Source: Isoetes taiwanensis (Eukaryota; Streptophyta; Lycopodiopsida; Isoetales; Isoetaceae). Taken from it: DNA of 64,000 nt. The notes beneath the pieces were generated by a model that was not told where the DNA came from, did not search any database, and saw nothing but the letters and a program-made list of their open reading frames with translations. The stretch is from assembly GCA_021234155.1 (NCBI GenBank), contig JAJEKV010000005.1:24689584-24753583 (forward strand), written 5' to 3'. This document shows, one piece after another, positions 46,110 to 57,567 of the stretch. Both the position numbers and the translations under genes were made by a program. Positions within the stretch are counted from its first letter, which is position 1. Each line of letters starts with the position of its first letter.

Positions 46110-46415
46110 TGCAGGAGCATCCTTTTTTCCATCTTTATTCACCTGCCATAAGTGGTCCTGCTACTCATCTAGACTTCTTACTCCTGTTTTCATTCCCATA
46201 AAAGCACTCTGCAATTCAGCTTCACCACCATAGCAGAGTTGCAATGTTTTGAGACTAACTAGTTTGTGTGTTTCCATCAGGTGCATCCTTTCTCCATTTT
46301 CACTCATCTGCCATAAGTAGTCCTGCCATCCATTTAAACTCCTTATTCTTGTTTTTCATTCCCAAAAGAAAGCACTCTGCAATTCAGCTTCACCATCATA
46401 GCAGAGTTGCTCTTT
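46110..46415 (+). repeat. tandem duplication in the 3' UTR of gypsy A
   Basis: Two diverged copies of a ~140-170-bp unit (caggagcatcc/caggtgcatcc ... gcactctgcaattcagcttc ... gcagagttgc) at about 46110-46245 and 46278-46415. A related segment (gcaggagcatctgg) is in element B near 56830. Variable tandem repeats before the 3' LTR are known in Tat/Ogre-type elements. Confidence 0.8.
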
Positions 46416-46433
46416 AAAGGATCAAGGAGGCAC

Positions 46434-46710
46434 ACATTCTTTTGTTTTGGCGAGATCTCAACACTTGCATATTTACCTCACCCTCATACACTCCATCCCC
46501 ATCATCACCCTATCATATTCACACTCATTCTCATCCTTTTTTCACTCATCATATTCCACTCACATCCTCCCACCACCATGTTCACTCTTGTTCCATCAAC
46601 ACTTGCACATTACACCTTCTCTCTACCATGATTCTCACTCAGGCACCTTGGTACAAAGTTGAACACCCCCTATGGCTGAGGGGACCAGCCATTCTTTTGT
46701 TTTGGCGAGA
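46434..46710 (+). repeat. direct repeat flanking the last 250 bp before the 3' LTR
   Basis: cattcttttgttttggcgag occurs at about 46434-46455 and 46690-46709, the second copy touching the 3' LTR. The enclosed sequence is C/T/A-rich (many cac/tcat words). The polypurine primer is not obvious; gctgagggga at about 46676-46685 is a candidate. Confidence 0.7.
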
Positions 46711-48602
46711 TGTTGCCCCCAAAGGGCAACATGCTAATTGTGTTCTATGCATTCAAGTCAGGTTAAGTCATTTCTGAAGACTAGGTCAAAGATTGGAAGA
46801 GCTTGATAGTCAACATTGGTGTGAAGGTCAAAAGATGCTTCTAGGTCAACAAATGCTCAAGCCAAAAGTTCACAAGAGGTATTTTATTTGGGATCAAATG
46901 CTTAGTTAAGAATATGCTCTAGAAGAATCTGGGTTATGAAGTTTGGAAGACATCTTTTGAAGATTGGAAGTTAAGAGTTTGGAAGACCCCATGGTGTATA
47001 ATTTCTAATTTTGGCCTTTGTTTCACCCCACTACCTCCATTTTTGCACCTTTGGCCCAATGTTGTTTTCATATCCATTGCTCATCCCTTTGCCATGCCCA
47101 CCTTGTCATTTTGCCCAAGTTCTTGCCATTTCCTCCAAATATCACTACATTGGCTATTCAAAAAGACATTCAAGCCCCTATTGCAAAGTTATTATTCCCC
47201 TTTTTTGCATTTCCACCTTTGTCTCCCTACTAGCCCCTTATGATTTCTTTTGCCTTATTCCTATTCCATTATGCCCTCATTGGTATATTCCAAACCTTGT
47301 CAAAAGATGCCCCAAAGATTCCATATTCTTTTACACGTGTGGGCAATCTTCCTCATGGTCAAGAGGTTATAACTTCTTTCAAATATCCTATGAACAAAAG
47401 CCTTTAAACCATTGGCCAAGTTTTTAAAAATGATCGAATACGGCATATACAGGGATATTCCTGCAAAAATACGAAACCGTATCACGAAAATTATGCAAAA
47501 ATACAGCTGAAGAACCCTAGAACTGGAAATCCGGCTCGAATCATGCCTTCCCGCGCTCCATTCTCTCTGAGACCACCCTATTTTTAGATTCCGGAACCTA
47601 AACAACAGATTAAGCCTAAATTTATTACCTAAAATCACTGGAATCGAAATTTGAAACTATATACAGGGGAAACACAATCACGACATTTTTGAAGGCCCAG
47701 ACGCACTCAAATCCGACATTGATCAATGCTGAGCATGACCTGAACGATTCTTGAAGTTCCTGAGCATTCCTCAACTGGATTTGCAAAGATCTAGTTGATA
47801 TTACCTTCAAAAAATTATCTTATGATTTATGATGATTATTTTACTGTATCTGGAGCTATGAAGCATCCTTATCTATTGTTATCATGATATATTTACCTTC
47901 ATATCAATTTAAATTGACTGCCAAGTTGTCAAATTCATCTCTGATATTTTTCTTAGCAATTCTTGCCTCAAAATATTTTACAGAAAATCCTTGAGTGTTC
48001 TCAAGCACTATTGGCCCATAAATCATCCAAAAATACCACATCTAGCTCAAGTTATAAAAATTAGCATTATGTTCTGATCAGTTTTGACTGTATTTTGTCA
48101 AATCCAGCCACAAAAAATACTTTTACAGATCCAAATGGAAATCTGACCACATGTCTCTCTTTCTTATCACCACTGCAGTACATTTGCTTTGGAAATCCCC
48201 AAAAACATGCTTAGCAACTCTAAATCTCGTTTTCTGATCACTGTTTTCCCTATTTGACTTCTATTGACCAAATTTTGACCCCACTTTGAGATCGAATAAC
48301 TTTCAAATTTAGTCTCTGACTTGGTCAAGGACTTTGTCATTGGATACCTACAATTTTTTTGAGCAAGTCTACGGCAGTTGACTCGAGGAATCAATCCATC
48401 TTTCATCACCATATCTGTTTTAGTCAAAGCACCATTTTTTGGAAATGGGAAAGGTATAAAACTTCAAATTTTTGGACTTTTCTCTAGATTTATCTTGCAT
48501 AGACTGATCACCTTAAGTGATCTGGAGGTTCTAACCCCAATTTGGGTGTAAACTCAAATTGGTTCCTTGTGGTTGACCTTTAAGCCAGGTTTAAGGTCAA
48601 CA
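46711..48602 (+). repeat. 3' LTR of gypsy A (1892 bp)
   Basis: Collinear with 38625-40532 with point changes and short indels, including a shorter stretch near 48010 and an extra segment near 47349-47368. TATAAA at 48455-48460. Confidence 0.93.
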
Positions 48603-51600
48603 GGGTTCAAAAACCTCTTCCTGCTCGTGGACTCAGAGGCCCTCCATATCTCAGAGGCATGGAGGGAAAATTGCATTGTATTTCTTCTTTTATTCTTATT
48701 ACTAGAAAATTGCCCACCGTTGGTGGGCTTCTATGTGATTGTATATGAAGATTCTAAGACTAATGTGTTGTCTATGAGTAAGTGACGCTAAATTGAGTTT
48801 TTAATGTTTCGTAAGATGTCGTTGTGTCCTCTAATTTGGCAAACCTAGTTTGAGTAGTGCTTTCATCTGTTTTCTTATTGCAAAAGTCCTCCTTGTTGTA
48901 AAAATGTAAAGCGCTTTCTTTACCAAATCACAAAAAGGATTGTTAACCATTGTTAACAAAAAGGAAAATTATGGACAAAAGATTGCCTTAGGCAGAACGT
49001 CGCAACCTAAGGAAAGGGCCAGGAAAAAAGGGTGATGGTTCTAAGAATAGTGCAAGGAAAAAGGATCTAGGCAAATCGGGGAGAACGATGGGCATCACAG
49101 AACCAGTCTTTAGATTATCGGCCGGTTTTACTTGGAATTTCGAAGGGGGCAGAGCATCGCTAAGTAATGCGGGCTGCAATGGATCGGGCTGGAATTGATG
49201 GAGGCCATGAAAAAGTTGCTCTAGAAGACTGTTAGGTTCGGATCTGAAGTAAATAGGCATGTATCAGGCCGATTGAGCAATCTAGGGATCGCCAAGGCTA
49301 AAAATTTGGCAACAACCAAGGTTTTAAATAGTGAAGAAGGATTTGGAGCAGGTTGAAAGTGGAAAACTGCAGCCATCTGTGCGGTGTTTACAAGTCATCG
49401 GTTGAGATCACGAGTGACTTCCTAGATGATGCCTACAATGGAAGATGGGGAGACTGCCACATACGCATCTACATTACGTGACTCTCTCCAAGCCACTTCT
49501 GAACATGTCGCCTTTTCGAGGAGTGCCTATAGCACCTTCTGGCATTAAAAAAGTACACTTGGCATGCCACGTGTCTTAAAGTCAAAATTTGCCTAGAAAA
49601 TGCAAATTATATGCATTGATGCTTAAATTGACCTATGACAACACTCAAAAGAGGTCAAGTCACTGTACATGTCATCCACGTTGCCATGTCATACCATGCA
49701 CGTGTCACCCCATTGAAATACTATTTTTTGCAAAAAGTTCTTCAAATTACATGGTCGAATCCATAAGGGAGACACATCATTTTGCCACATCATCACCAAC
49801 ACATCCACATCATCATCTACATGTCACACACATCATATCCACCTCATCCCAAGTTTTGACTAGAAAAAATGTTTTTAGCCAAGTTGTTTGACACCTCATC
49901 ACCCTTGTTTGCCATGTCATCCTCACATTGCCAACTCATCATGGCAACATGCTACATCACCTTCCACATCTACCTTTTCAAGGCCAAAATTCAAAAGTGT
50001 TGCTTTGCAAAAAAAGGATTCCAGCATCTTCTAGAGCATCAAAAAAGATCCTTTTTGCAAAAAAGAAAATAAAAAAAATCGTTTATTTTGGCCCTCAAAC
50101 ACAGCTTCTTGGGAATCGTGCCTTAGCCTATTTTACAAAAAAAATTTCTATCTACCCCCAAAGCCTAGATTCCTTAGCCAATCACTCCCTGCCACGTGGA
50201 ATATCTGGGCGTGTGGGGCAATGGAGGTACCGAGCCGCACGTGGATATTACACGTTATTTATTAATTATAATGGATTCATTTGTTATTATATACCTTGAG
50301 CTTCCAGTTTAAATTCGGCCTGTGGGATATTTCGTCAAGATTGCCAATAACCCTAAATCTCAGAAATGCCAAAATCCGTCTAATTCGCCTAAAACAACTG
50401 CATAATCATTACCCTGAGCTGTCGAATTGTCTTGTCTAACCCCAAGAACTCGTCACAGAGGAAAAAAAAGAAGGGATTAAACCGAATTAGCCAAAAACGG
50501 GACGAAACAAGGGAATTTTAGAAGGGGCTTTTGTGCTCAGAAGAATTTTGAGGGCTTTGAGGTGAAAAAGATATTGATTACCTTGAAGAAGGACCGGCTT
50601 CCATATTGGGAGCTTGATTCTGCCTTCCAGACCTGATATTTCGCATGAATTGCTGCCAAACTCATGTTATTTCTTTGATTGTATACCTATTTGATCATGT
50701 GCCCAAGATTTAGAGCTTGGGATTGATATTGTTTGCCTGTGTGAACCTGATTTAAATGAAAATCCGAGCCTTGTTGTCAAATTTACGAGTGTTTCCTATC
50801 GATCTTGTGACAAAAGTCATTCTCCTTGCATTACTTTGCCTTTACACATCACTCTAAGGAATAGAGAAGTAGGGACATTGTATTTAGACACTTTGAATAC
50901 AAGCATATGATAGTCATAATACTTGTTTGATTAATTAATATAAATTTAAGCCTGCACCACAGGGCCATTGAGTTGTAAGTCTAGCTCCACATCTGCATAT
51001 TGCTCAAATAGCATTTGTCAATTCATTGCCAAGGTTATGATAGGCATAGATATTGCATAAAAAAGGCAAAAAGGTGCATCTAAACATCCAGCAAACCTAT
51101 TTCTTTATGTTGTTCATATCTTGTGACAGGCAGTTATTAAAAAAAAAATCAAAACTCCCAATAGAGACATATCTTTTTGCAAAGGGCTTTCAGGAATATT
51201 GTGTGCAGACATTTTTGAAAGTGTTTGAAGCCTCAGATCTCGAAAAAGAGCCACCTGTATCGAGTCCAGAAATCTAGCTTTCTGCCAGGGATATTGACCA
51301 AAAATTGACCTGGTCAGGATTGCTTATTTGACAAGCTTGCTCTCATCAAAATCCTTCTAACTTTTTTGCAACATCCTTCAAGGTCTTTGCAGTTCTAGAA
51401 TCAAGATTCATGAGCAAAACCCCATTAGTTTGCAGTTGGCGTGCATTTTGGCAAGATAGACTTTTTTATCTTTAGGGAAAGCTGTTGTTAGCGTCTATTG
51501 GAGCACTCTTCTTGGGATTTTGCACTCAGAGTGGTTGCCTCAAGCAACCTGGAGGTTCTAAACCACAGAGCTTGAAGGTTTTGTCAGGAACACCTTCAAC
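48603..51600. other. region left of element B, probably including its 5' LTR
   Basis: The 3' boundary of an LTR is indicated at 51601 by ...ccttcaaca followed by the tRNA-Gln primer site. The LTR start was not located, because it is too diverged from the LTRs of A and C. Other contents: hairpin GCCCACC/GGTGGGC at about 48708-48724; many CACATC/CATC words at 49660-49960; two G-box cores CACGTG at about 50193-50198 and 50252-50257. No gene recognised. Confidence 0.45.
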
Positions 51601-51645
51601 ATTTTTGGAGGTCCTACCGAGATCATTTTCCTGGAGTTTGAACTC

Positions 51646-52600
51646 ATGGCTCCTAGGAGAACTAATGAAGCATCCGAGCATGCTGAAGCACGGGAGAATC
51701 ATGAAGCCTCTGCTGCAGCACTTGCTAACAATTTTCTAAAGACTTTTGAGGAGTATTACCAAGAATATGGACACAAGAAAGGTTGCAAATTCTCTGAGTT
51801 TAAAAAATGTTTCAAGAATGATGAGGTTAGAGCTTGGCTTGAGTATGTTATGAGTGTAGGAGCTAACTCTTGGGATGAATTGATCAAGAAATTATTGGAA
51901 GGTTTGATAAGCGCTTGGATCCTCAGGATTTGATTTTTGAACTGCAAACCTTTCATATAAAGCATGTTGAGAGTGTTCACCAATATGTGGAAAGGTTTAA
52001 TCTTTATCTTGTCAAATGTCAGATTAATCAAGTTCCTAACCATACTTTGCATCTTGTGGCATCTTTTATCAGAGGTTTAAGCAGTAGACCAAGGATACAC
52101 AGGAAGATGCTCAAGGTCCAAATACAAGAAGGCGTTGATACAATACATAAGGCTTTCACTAAAGCTTTTGAAATTGCAGATATGATTTCTTACTTGCCAG
52201 ATGATATGCACTCACCTCATGATCCTTTCTTTCCAGAATATGAACAGGAATACATGGGACCAGGACCTATACCAGTTTATGCTATTCAAAAGGAAAAGAA
52301 AAAAAACAAAGATGGAGGATGCTGAGGGTCTTGCAGCAGATGTGAGAGCTGAGATTACCAAAGTATTAGAGCCCTTAGTCGAGATGACCAAGCAACTTCA
52401 AGAGATGAAGAATTCCAAATTTGAGAAGAAGATTTATCCACCTTGTGCTAACTGTTCAAGAAATTCTCATTCATCTGATTACTGCTGGTATAGGCCTTGT
52501 ACAAAATGTGGTAAAAAGAGGAATGCCCTCTGCGTGCCTTTTACAAAGCTGTGGGACATTATGAAGATAGGTGTAATGTAAAATAATATTTTGCTAGGCA
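51646..52600 (+). pseudogene. gypsy B gag, three frames
   Basis: MAPRRTNEASEHAEARENHE opens it (ATG 51646). A frameshift near 51912 leads to PQDLIFELQTFHIKHVESVH and another near 52315 to KVLEPLVEMTKQLQEM. The nucleocapsid keeps the first knuckle CANCSRNSHSSDYC and part of the second (CTKCGKK), the rest being deleted or shifted. Confidence 0.85.
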
Positions 52601-52643
52601 GGAAAAATCTAAGCATGATAAGCAAAATGCTTCCATCAGATTT

Positions 52644-53204
52644 GTGCAGGAAATTGAAGAACGGGAGGAGATTATGGATGTGCATATTAGAGGAATGAAC
52701 AATGCAAAGGAAAAGGAGCCAGCACGAGCTAATGAGGAAGTCAATGCTATAAAACACAAGGAAGTTGATCAAAATATGGTTGTACCTCCTCCCCCTGTCC
52801 AGAAATATTTGAAAAAAGATAAAGATAGTGAGAATTTTGAGCATCTGCTTAAAAATTCTAAAATCATTGTTGATCTGCCAACTTTGCTCAAAATAGCTCC
52901 ATCCTACAGGGAAAAGGTGTTCAATTTGACCAAAAAAGATGAGTTTCCTCTAACTAATCATATTGAGGAGCACATGCTTACTCAGGAGGATTATGAACCA
53001 GGGGCTTTCACTTGTGTTGCCAGAATGGGCAAGAAAATCTTGACCAAGGTCCTATTGGATGGAGGATCACCTCTGAATGTTATGCCTCATCATGTCATGA
53101 GATTATGTGGCCTTGAGATAGATAAGAAGGCTCCAATGGTCTTAAAATCTTTCTCAAACACAAAGATTAGTCAACAATGTACCAAATTGATGTTGAAGGT
53201 ATAA
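52644..53204 (+). pseudogene. gypsy B protease
   Basis: Linker (VVPPPPVQKYLKKDKDSENF), then PTLLKIAPSYREKVFNL and protease core AFTCVARMGKKI, KVLLDGGSPLNVMPHHVM. It has the same DGG active-site variant as element A. A frameshift near 53180 moves the rest into the next ORF. Confidence 0.88.
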
Positions 53205-53740
53205 TTGTTACAACTAACTTTGTTGTGGTGGCTTTTGAAGGGATTGAAGAGAAATCAGACATTTATGATTTGCTTTTGGGAAGGAAATGGCTTTCTACAA
53301 TTGATGCCAGACCTGTTTGGTCAAAAGGGAAATGCACTATTTCCAATGGTAAGAAAAAGGTAACATTATACAACAAAGTGTGTGAATTTGAGGCCTTAAA
53401 TTTCATAGAAGAAGAAATGCTGTTGTCAAACCCATGTGGGGAATTTGAATTAAATACAAGTGATAAAATACCCAACTTGGAGCTCCCCATTCAGCTGGCA
53501 TTGCCAAAACAAGAAAATTTTGCTTACTTATGGTTTGATGGTGGTGTTTCTAAAAGATTGAGTGTTGTCTCATCTGCTGCTCTTCTCAAAGATTCCTCCA
53601 ATAGATTGCTTGCAAAAGTAGGCAGAATTTTTCCTAATACAACCTCAAATATGTCAGAATATAAGGCTCTCATAGCAAGTAAAGGAAGTTAAATTGAACA
53701 AGAAAGGTCTAGATAGAGTTCTATATGTTGGAGATTTGTT
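53177..53740 (+). pseudogene. gypsy B protease end and truncated RNase HI
   Basis: Carries FVVVAFEGIEEKSDIYDLLL and GRKWL, then WFDGGVSKRLSVVSSAALLK and TTSNMSEYKALIA, i.e. RNase HI with its first Asp and catalytic Glu intact. The second half of the domain (GDSQ, HIPRE...AD) is deleted after 53680. A trace of the following linker (VLYVGDLFKEE) remains before the inserted LINE. The position between protease and RT is the same as in element A. Confidence 0.85.
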
Positions 53741-53747
53741 CAAAGAA

Positions 53748-53935
53748 GAAGAATAGAATAGAATAGAATAGGCCAACTGGCCTATGGGACCCAAACAAAA
53801 AGAGAGCAGCAAGCGTATTACTGACAGGATTAAAAAACCCCCGCCCCGAAGGGTTTTCGAGGGAAAAACCTTAGCAGTAATAAGCATGCTGGCAGACTGT
53901 ACAATTGCATAGAACAGTTCAAGACCGTCCAGTAG
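53748..53935 (-). mobile_element. LINE 3' end (second family) inserted in gypsy B
   Basis: Interrupts sequence collinear with element A. On the minus strand it ends with a perfect hairpin TAGGCC-agtt-GGCCTA (53769-53784) and a (TTCTA)n tail (53751-53770). A second pairing (AAAACCC with GGG...TTTT) lies at about 53826-53858. The gggtcccata before the hairpin resembles the ggtctcata of the LINE family in PIR introns. No coding part is included. Confidence 0.72.
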
Positions 53936-53962
53936 GATATTTTTGCTTGGGACTATGATGAG

Positions 53963-54719
53963 TTGGTTGGTGTTGACAGAAGGATTTGTGAGTTTGAGAT
54001 AAAAATTAAGGAAGGTATGAAGCATGTGGTACAAAAGCTCAGAAGAATTAATGCATCCTTGTTAGGCCTAATCAAAGAGGAGTTGTATAAAATGAAGGAT
54101 GCAGGTGTGATTGCAGAGATTGTAAACCCTAAATGGCTATCTTGCATTGTTCCAGTAGAAAAGAAAAATAAAACTATAAGGATTTGCATTGACTATAGGG
54201 ACTTGAATAAAGCTACCATCAAAGATTGCTACCCTTTGCCATTTTTAGAAGAAGTCTTACATGTTGTTGCAGGCAAGGAAATATATTCTTTCTTAGATGG
54301 CTTTTCAGGTTTCAACCAAATAAGCATAAAGGAGGAGGATCAGCCAAAGACTTTATCCATTACACCATGGGGAACATTTGCCATGAAAAGGATGCCCTTT
54401 GGATTAATGAATGCATCTGCAACTTTCCAGAGAGCTATGGACGGCATTTTCAAGGACATGCCTACTAATGCTTTTCGTGTCTTTTTGGATGATCTTTGCT
54501 TAGGAACTTCCCTCAAAAATCATTTTGATGTTCTAACTAAGTTATTTGTCTTGTGCAGAAAAGGGGGAGTCAGCTTAAACCCAAAGAAATGTGTTTTTTT
54601 GTGTTCAAAAGGATAATTGCTTGGACATATTGTGTCTACAAAAGGCATTCAAGTGGCTGAAGCTAAGATTGAGGCTCTGAAGAAGCTAGCACCTCCAAAA
54701 ACACTCAAACAGGTAAAAC
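53963..54719 (+). pseudogene. gypsy B reverse transcriptase
   Basis: RT blocks LSCIVPVEKKNKTIRICIDY, YRDLNKATIKDCYPLPF, FLDGFSGFNQI, MPFGLMNASATFQRAMDGIF and catalytic VFLDDLCLGT. A stop at 54614-54616 and a shift near 54718 separate it from the next piece, with LLGHIVSTKGIQVAEAKIEA readable between. Confidence 0.9.
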
Positions 54720-55640
54720 ATGGGAATGACCAGTTTTCTGAGAATGTATGTCCCTCACTTCTCACACACTATGAATCCAATTTCTAACCTCACAAAGGTT
54801 GGGAAATGTTCCAAGAGTGAAAGCAAGCACATTCTGGTTGATTGGAATGAAGAGTGTCAGGAATCCTTTGATAAAATCATCAATGCCATATGCCATTCTA
54901 TCCTGCTGAAGCCCCCAGATCTAGAAAAGCCTTTCAAAGCCTATATCAGTGTTACCAAAAAGGCAATTGGTGTTGCATTACTGCAAGAAGACCATGTTAT
55001 TGCTTTTGCCAGCAAGATGTGGTCTGATACTGAGCTAAGATATCCCAGATTGGAAAAAAGTGTAGCTGCTCTGATGTTTTTTATAGAAAGGCAGGGACAT
55101 TTGCTACAAAACAGCCAAACTCAAGTTTATATGAGGCAAAATCCTCTGTCTCTCCTTTTTGCAAAGAAACAACCTAAAGCAAAGTTGTGTAGATGGACTT
55201 GTAAAGTTCAAGCCTATAATATGAATGTCAAAGTTGTGAATTTAGTGGAAAATCCCAGTGCCTATCTACTTTATGCTCTATTTGAACACGAGGACCAAGA
55301 TGGATTGAATGATGTTGATTGTGTTACTAACTTGGTTGCTTTCTATGCAAAAAACTTGGACTGGCAATGTGAGATCAGAAATTATATTGAAAACAATGAG
55401 ATGCCAAAGAACTTGAGTTGCAGTCAAGAAAGGAGATTTAAAGAGAAGTGCAAAAAATTCAGGCTCATTGGGGATGTATTATGCAAGGTTGACAAGGAGG
55501 GAGTATTGCTGAGGTGTGTTGATTATGAGGAAGCCAAAATGATCATGAAGCGTGTCATGAGGGAATATGTGGAGGACAACTGCAAAAAAAATCTTGAGGT
55601 CAGGTTATTTTTGGCCTGCACTCTTCAAAGATTGTTATGA
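54720..55640 (+). pseudogene. gypsy B degenerate RNase H (tether) and integrase zinc region
   Basis: FKAYISVTKKAIGVALLQ, RLEKSVAALMF and TQVYMRQNPLSL show the same loss of all three catalytic acidic residues as element A. Then comes a linker and the start of the integrase zinc domain, broken near 55570. Confidence 0.88.
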
Positions 55641-56590
55641 TGTTATAAAATGCTATCATAAATGCCATATTTTTGGTAGAAGAACATTGCAACCAACCCC
55701 TCTCACTGCTATAACTTCTCCAAAACCATTTCAGACATGGGCTTTAGATTTCATAGGTCCAATAGATTCACCTTCCTCAACTCAGCACCAGTTCATACTT
55801 GTAGCCACAGATTACTTTACCAAATGGGCTGAGGCAGTTCCCCTTAGGGAGGCAAATGCCTGTGCCACTGCAAGATTCCTCCATGAAAACATCTGTGCTA
55901 GGTTTGGAATTCCTTTTAAAATTGTCTCTGATAGGGGAAGCCAGTTCATCAGTCAAACCATTGCATTATTGCTAGCTACTCTGAAGGTCAAACACACCAA
56001 AAGCTCTTCTTATTACCCTCGGGGCAATGGTCAAGCAGAGTCAACCAATAAAGTGCTTAAATCAATTCTGAAGAAGACTATCAGCATTTCAAAAAAAGAT
56101 TGGCACCTAAAACTCCATGACGCACTTTGGGCCTATAGAACTACTATTAAAGCATCCACCAAACACACACCTTTCAGTTTGGTCTATGCTATAGAGTCAG
56201 TAGTGCCTGTTGAATTGGAACTTCCATCACTTAGATTGGCATACCAAATAAACTTAGAAATGGATGAGGCTTTAAAGGAAAGGTGTGTGAGGTTAATGCA
56301 GTTTGAAGAGCACAGGTATGAGGCAGAAAATGCTGTCATGATAAAAAAAAGCCAAGGATATTGCAGCTTTCAAGGCTGCTCACAAACTCCAAGGCATTCT
56401 AAAATCGGGTGAGCTTGTATTGAAATGGAATAAGGGAAGGGAAGACATAGCACCCAAATTTGAAAATCTTTGGGAAGGACCTTTTGAAGTTATTGGCACA
56501 ACAACAAAAGATTCTTATTGGCTAAAAGCTTGATGGCAGAGAATTGTTGAATCCTATCAACATCCTACATTTGAAAAGGTATTAGTAGGT
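55567..56590 (+). pseudogene. gypsy B integrase
   Basis: KILRSGYFWPALFKDC and CYHKCHIF (zinc site), ALDFIGP, SDRGSQF and GNGQAESTNK (DDE triad complete). The frame breaks at an A8 run (56343-56350), with the C-terminal module (LWEGPFEVIGTTTKDSYWLK) continuing in another frame to the LHLKRY end near 56585. Confidence 0.9.
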
Positions 56591-57141
56591 TAGTCCTGTT
56601 TGCTTTGGTTGACTAATATGCAGAAAAGTAAAAAAGAAAGTAAAAGAAAAAGACAAAAAACAATTTAGGAATTTCAGGTGTGTAGCTTTTGTCTTCAAAT
56701 TTTAGCATTGGTATTAATTAGTCTTTTTAATTCATACCAGTGATGCAAGATCAGAAGATTTGTGCAGGTCTCTATCTAGTCAAGGTTCAAATCGAGTACT
56801 AATATTGTTAAAGCCATGAATTCCATGTAGGAGCATCTGGATTTACAGTCATTCATCTCCACTTCTCCTCATTTCATCATATCCATAGTTGCTGCCATTC
56901 CTACCATAACAACAACTCATTTGTGCTAACAGATTTTTGTCACATGCAGGTGCACCCTGATACATATACTTCATACTCATCTGCTCAAGAGTTGCCCTTG
57001 TTCCACATAAAACACTTCAAATCTCTACCAAATCCATCAAACTGCTGTCATATGTCCATCCAGCAGCTCACATTCTTACTAATGATCCCATTTGTCATGC
57101 AGGTTCATTTGTAAATCCTCCATGTTCATATTCACATCATA
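56591..57141. other. gypsy B 3' UTR-like sequence
   Basis: Non-coding. Includes a segment similar to the tandem unit in element A's 3' UTR (about 56825-56900) and C/A-rich sequence. Confidence 0.5.
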
Positions 57142-57414
57142 TTGAAATCAGACGTGGTTGATAACATGAAGGAGCAAGTAAAGAGTAGTAGACATGCTCA
57201 AAAATCCATTGCCAAAGAAAGGAAAGAGGAGGACAAGATGCATGAACAAAAGAAGCATGGAAGGCCTCGAAAGGAGAATGTGGATTCTTCACAAAAAGAG
57301 CATGCTGTCATTTTTCACGCAAGGTATCACTCAATTTTACATTTGCTGAAATCTTTTTTTGTACATTCAAGAATCCTTTTCTTGCATTCAATTCACTATG
57401 TCAGGCCGTTATAA
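57142..57414 (+). CDS. small basic ORF with an AT-hook-like motif
   Basis: 90 codons, highly charged at the N-terminus (KERKEEDKMHEQKKHGRPRK). HGRPRK resembles the AT-hook core that binds the minor groove of AT-rich DNA. The C-terminal part looks non-coding. It lies downstream of gypsy B integrase; whether it belongs to the element or is a fragment of a host gene is unknown. Confidence 0.35.
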   Translation: MKSDVVDNMKEQVKSSRHAQKSIAKERKEEDKMHEQKKHGRPRKENVDSSQKEHAVIFHARYHSILHLLKSFFVHSRILFLHSIHYVRPL

Positions 57415-57567
57415 TCTGATTTTCAGCGCATTACTTCAAGACATCTTTTCTTTTGTATAGTGTTGAACTTTCGTTTTTAAAGTAGAGAGACTTATGGCCT
57501 GTTTGCTATGCCGCAGACCAATGCAATGAAGCTGGACCAAGCCACCCAAATGAGACTTCAAGTAAGT

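Larger units (their letters stand above)
38625..48602 (+). mobile_element. complete Tat-like Ty3/gypsy element A
   Basis: 9978 bp with two ~1.9-kb LTRs starting TGTTGCCCCC and ending GGTCAACA. A primer site complementary to tRNA-Gln follows the 5' LTR. Domain order is gag, protease, RNase HI, reverse transcriptase, degenerate gypsy RNase H, integrase, then a repeat-bearing 3' UTR. Flanks GTGTT (38620-38624) and GGGTT (48603-48607) may be a target duplication with one change. Several stops and indels break the polyprotein. The LTRs differ by scattered substitutions and short indels, so it is not very recent. Confidence 0.93.
51601..57562 (+). mobile_element. Tat-like gypsy element B, diverged and broken
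   Basis: Same architecture as element A with clear amino-acid divergence. Primer site TGGAGGTCCTACCGAGAT at 51606-51623. Gag, protease, the N-terminal half of RNase HI, RT, degenerate gypsy RNase H and integrase are present in at least ten frame pieces. A LINE 3' end is inserted at about 53748-53935. No 3' LTR was found before the solo LTR at 57568; the right limit is approximate. Confidence 0.85.

Noticed and set aside
48706-48726. Short hairpin GCCCACC/GGTGGGC as a terminator
   Set aside because: Rho-independent terminators do not apply to this nuclear sequence, and no other context supports a function.
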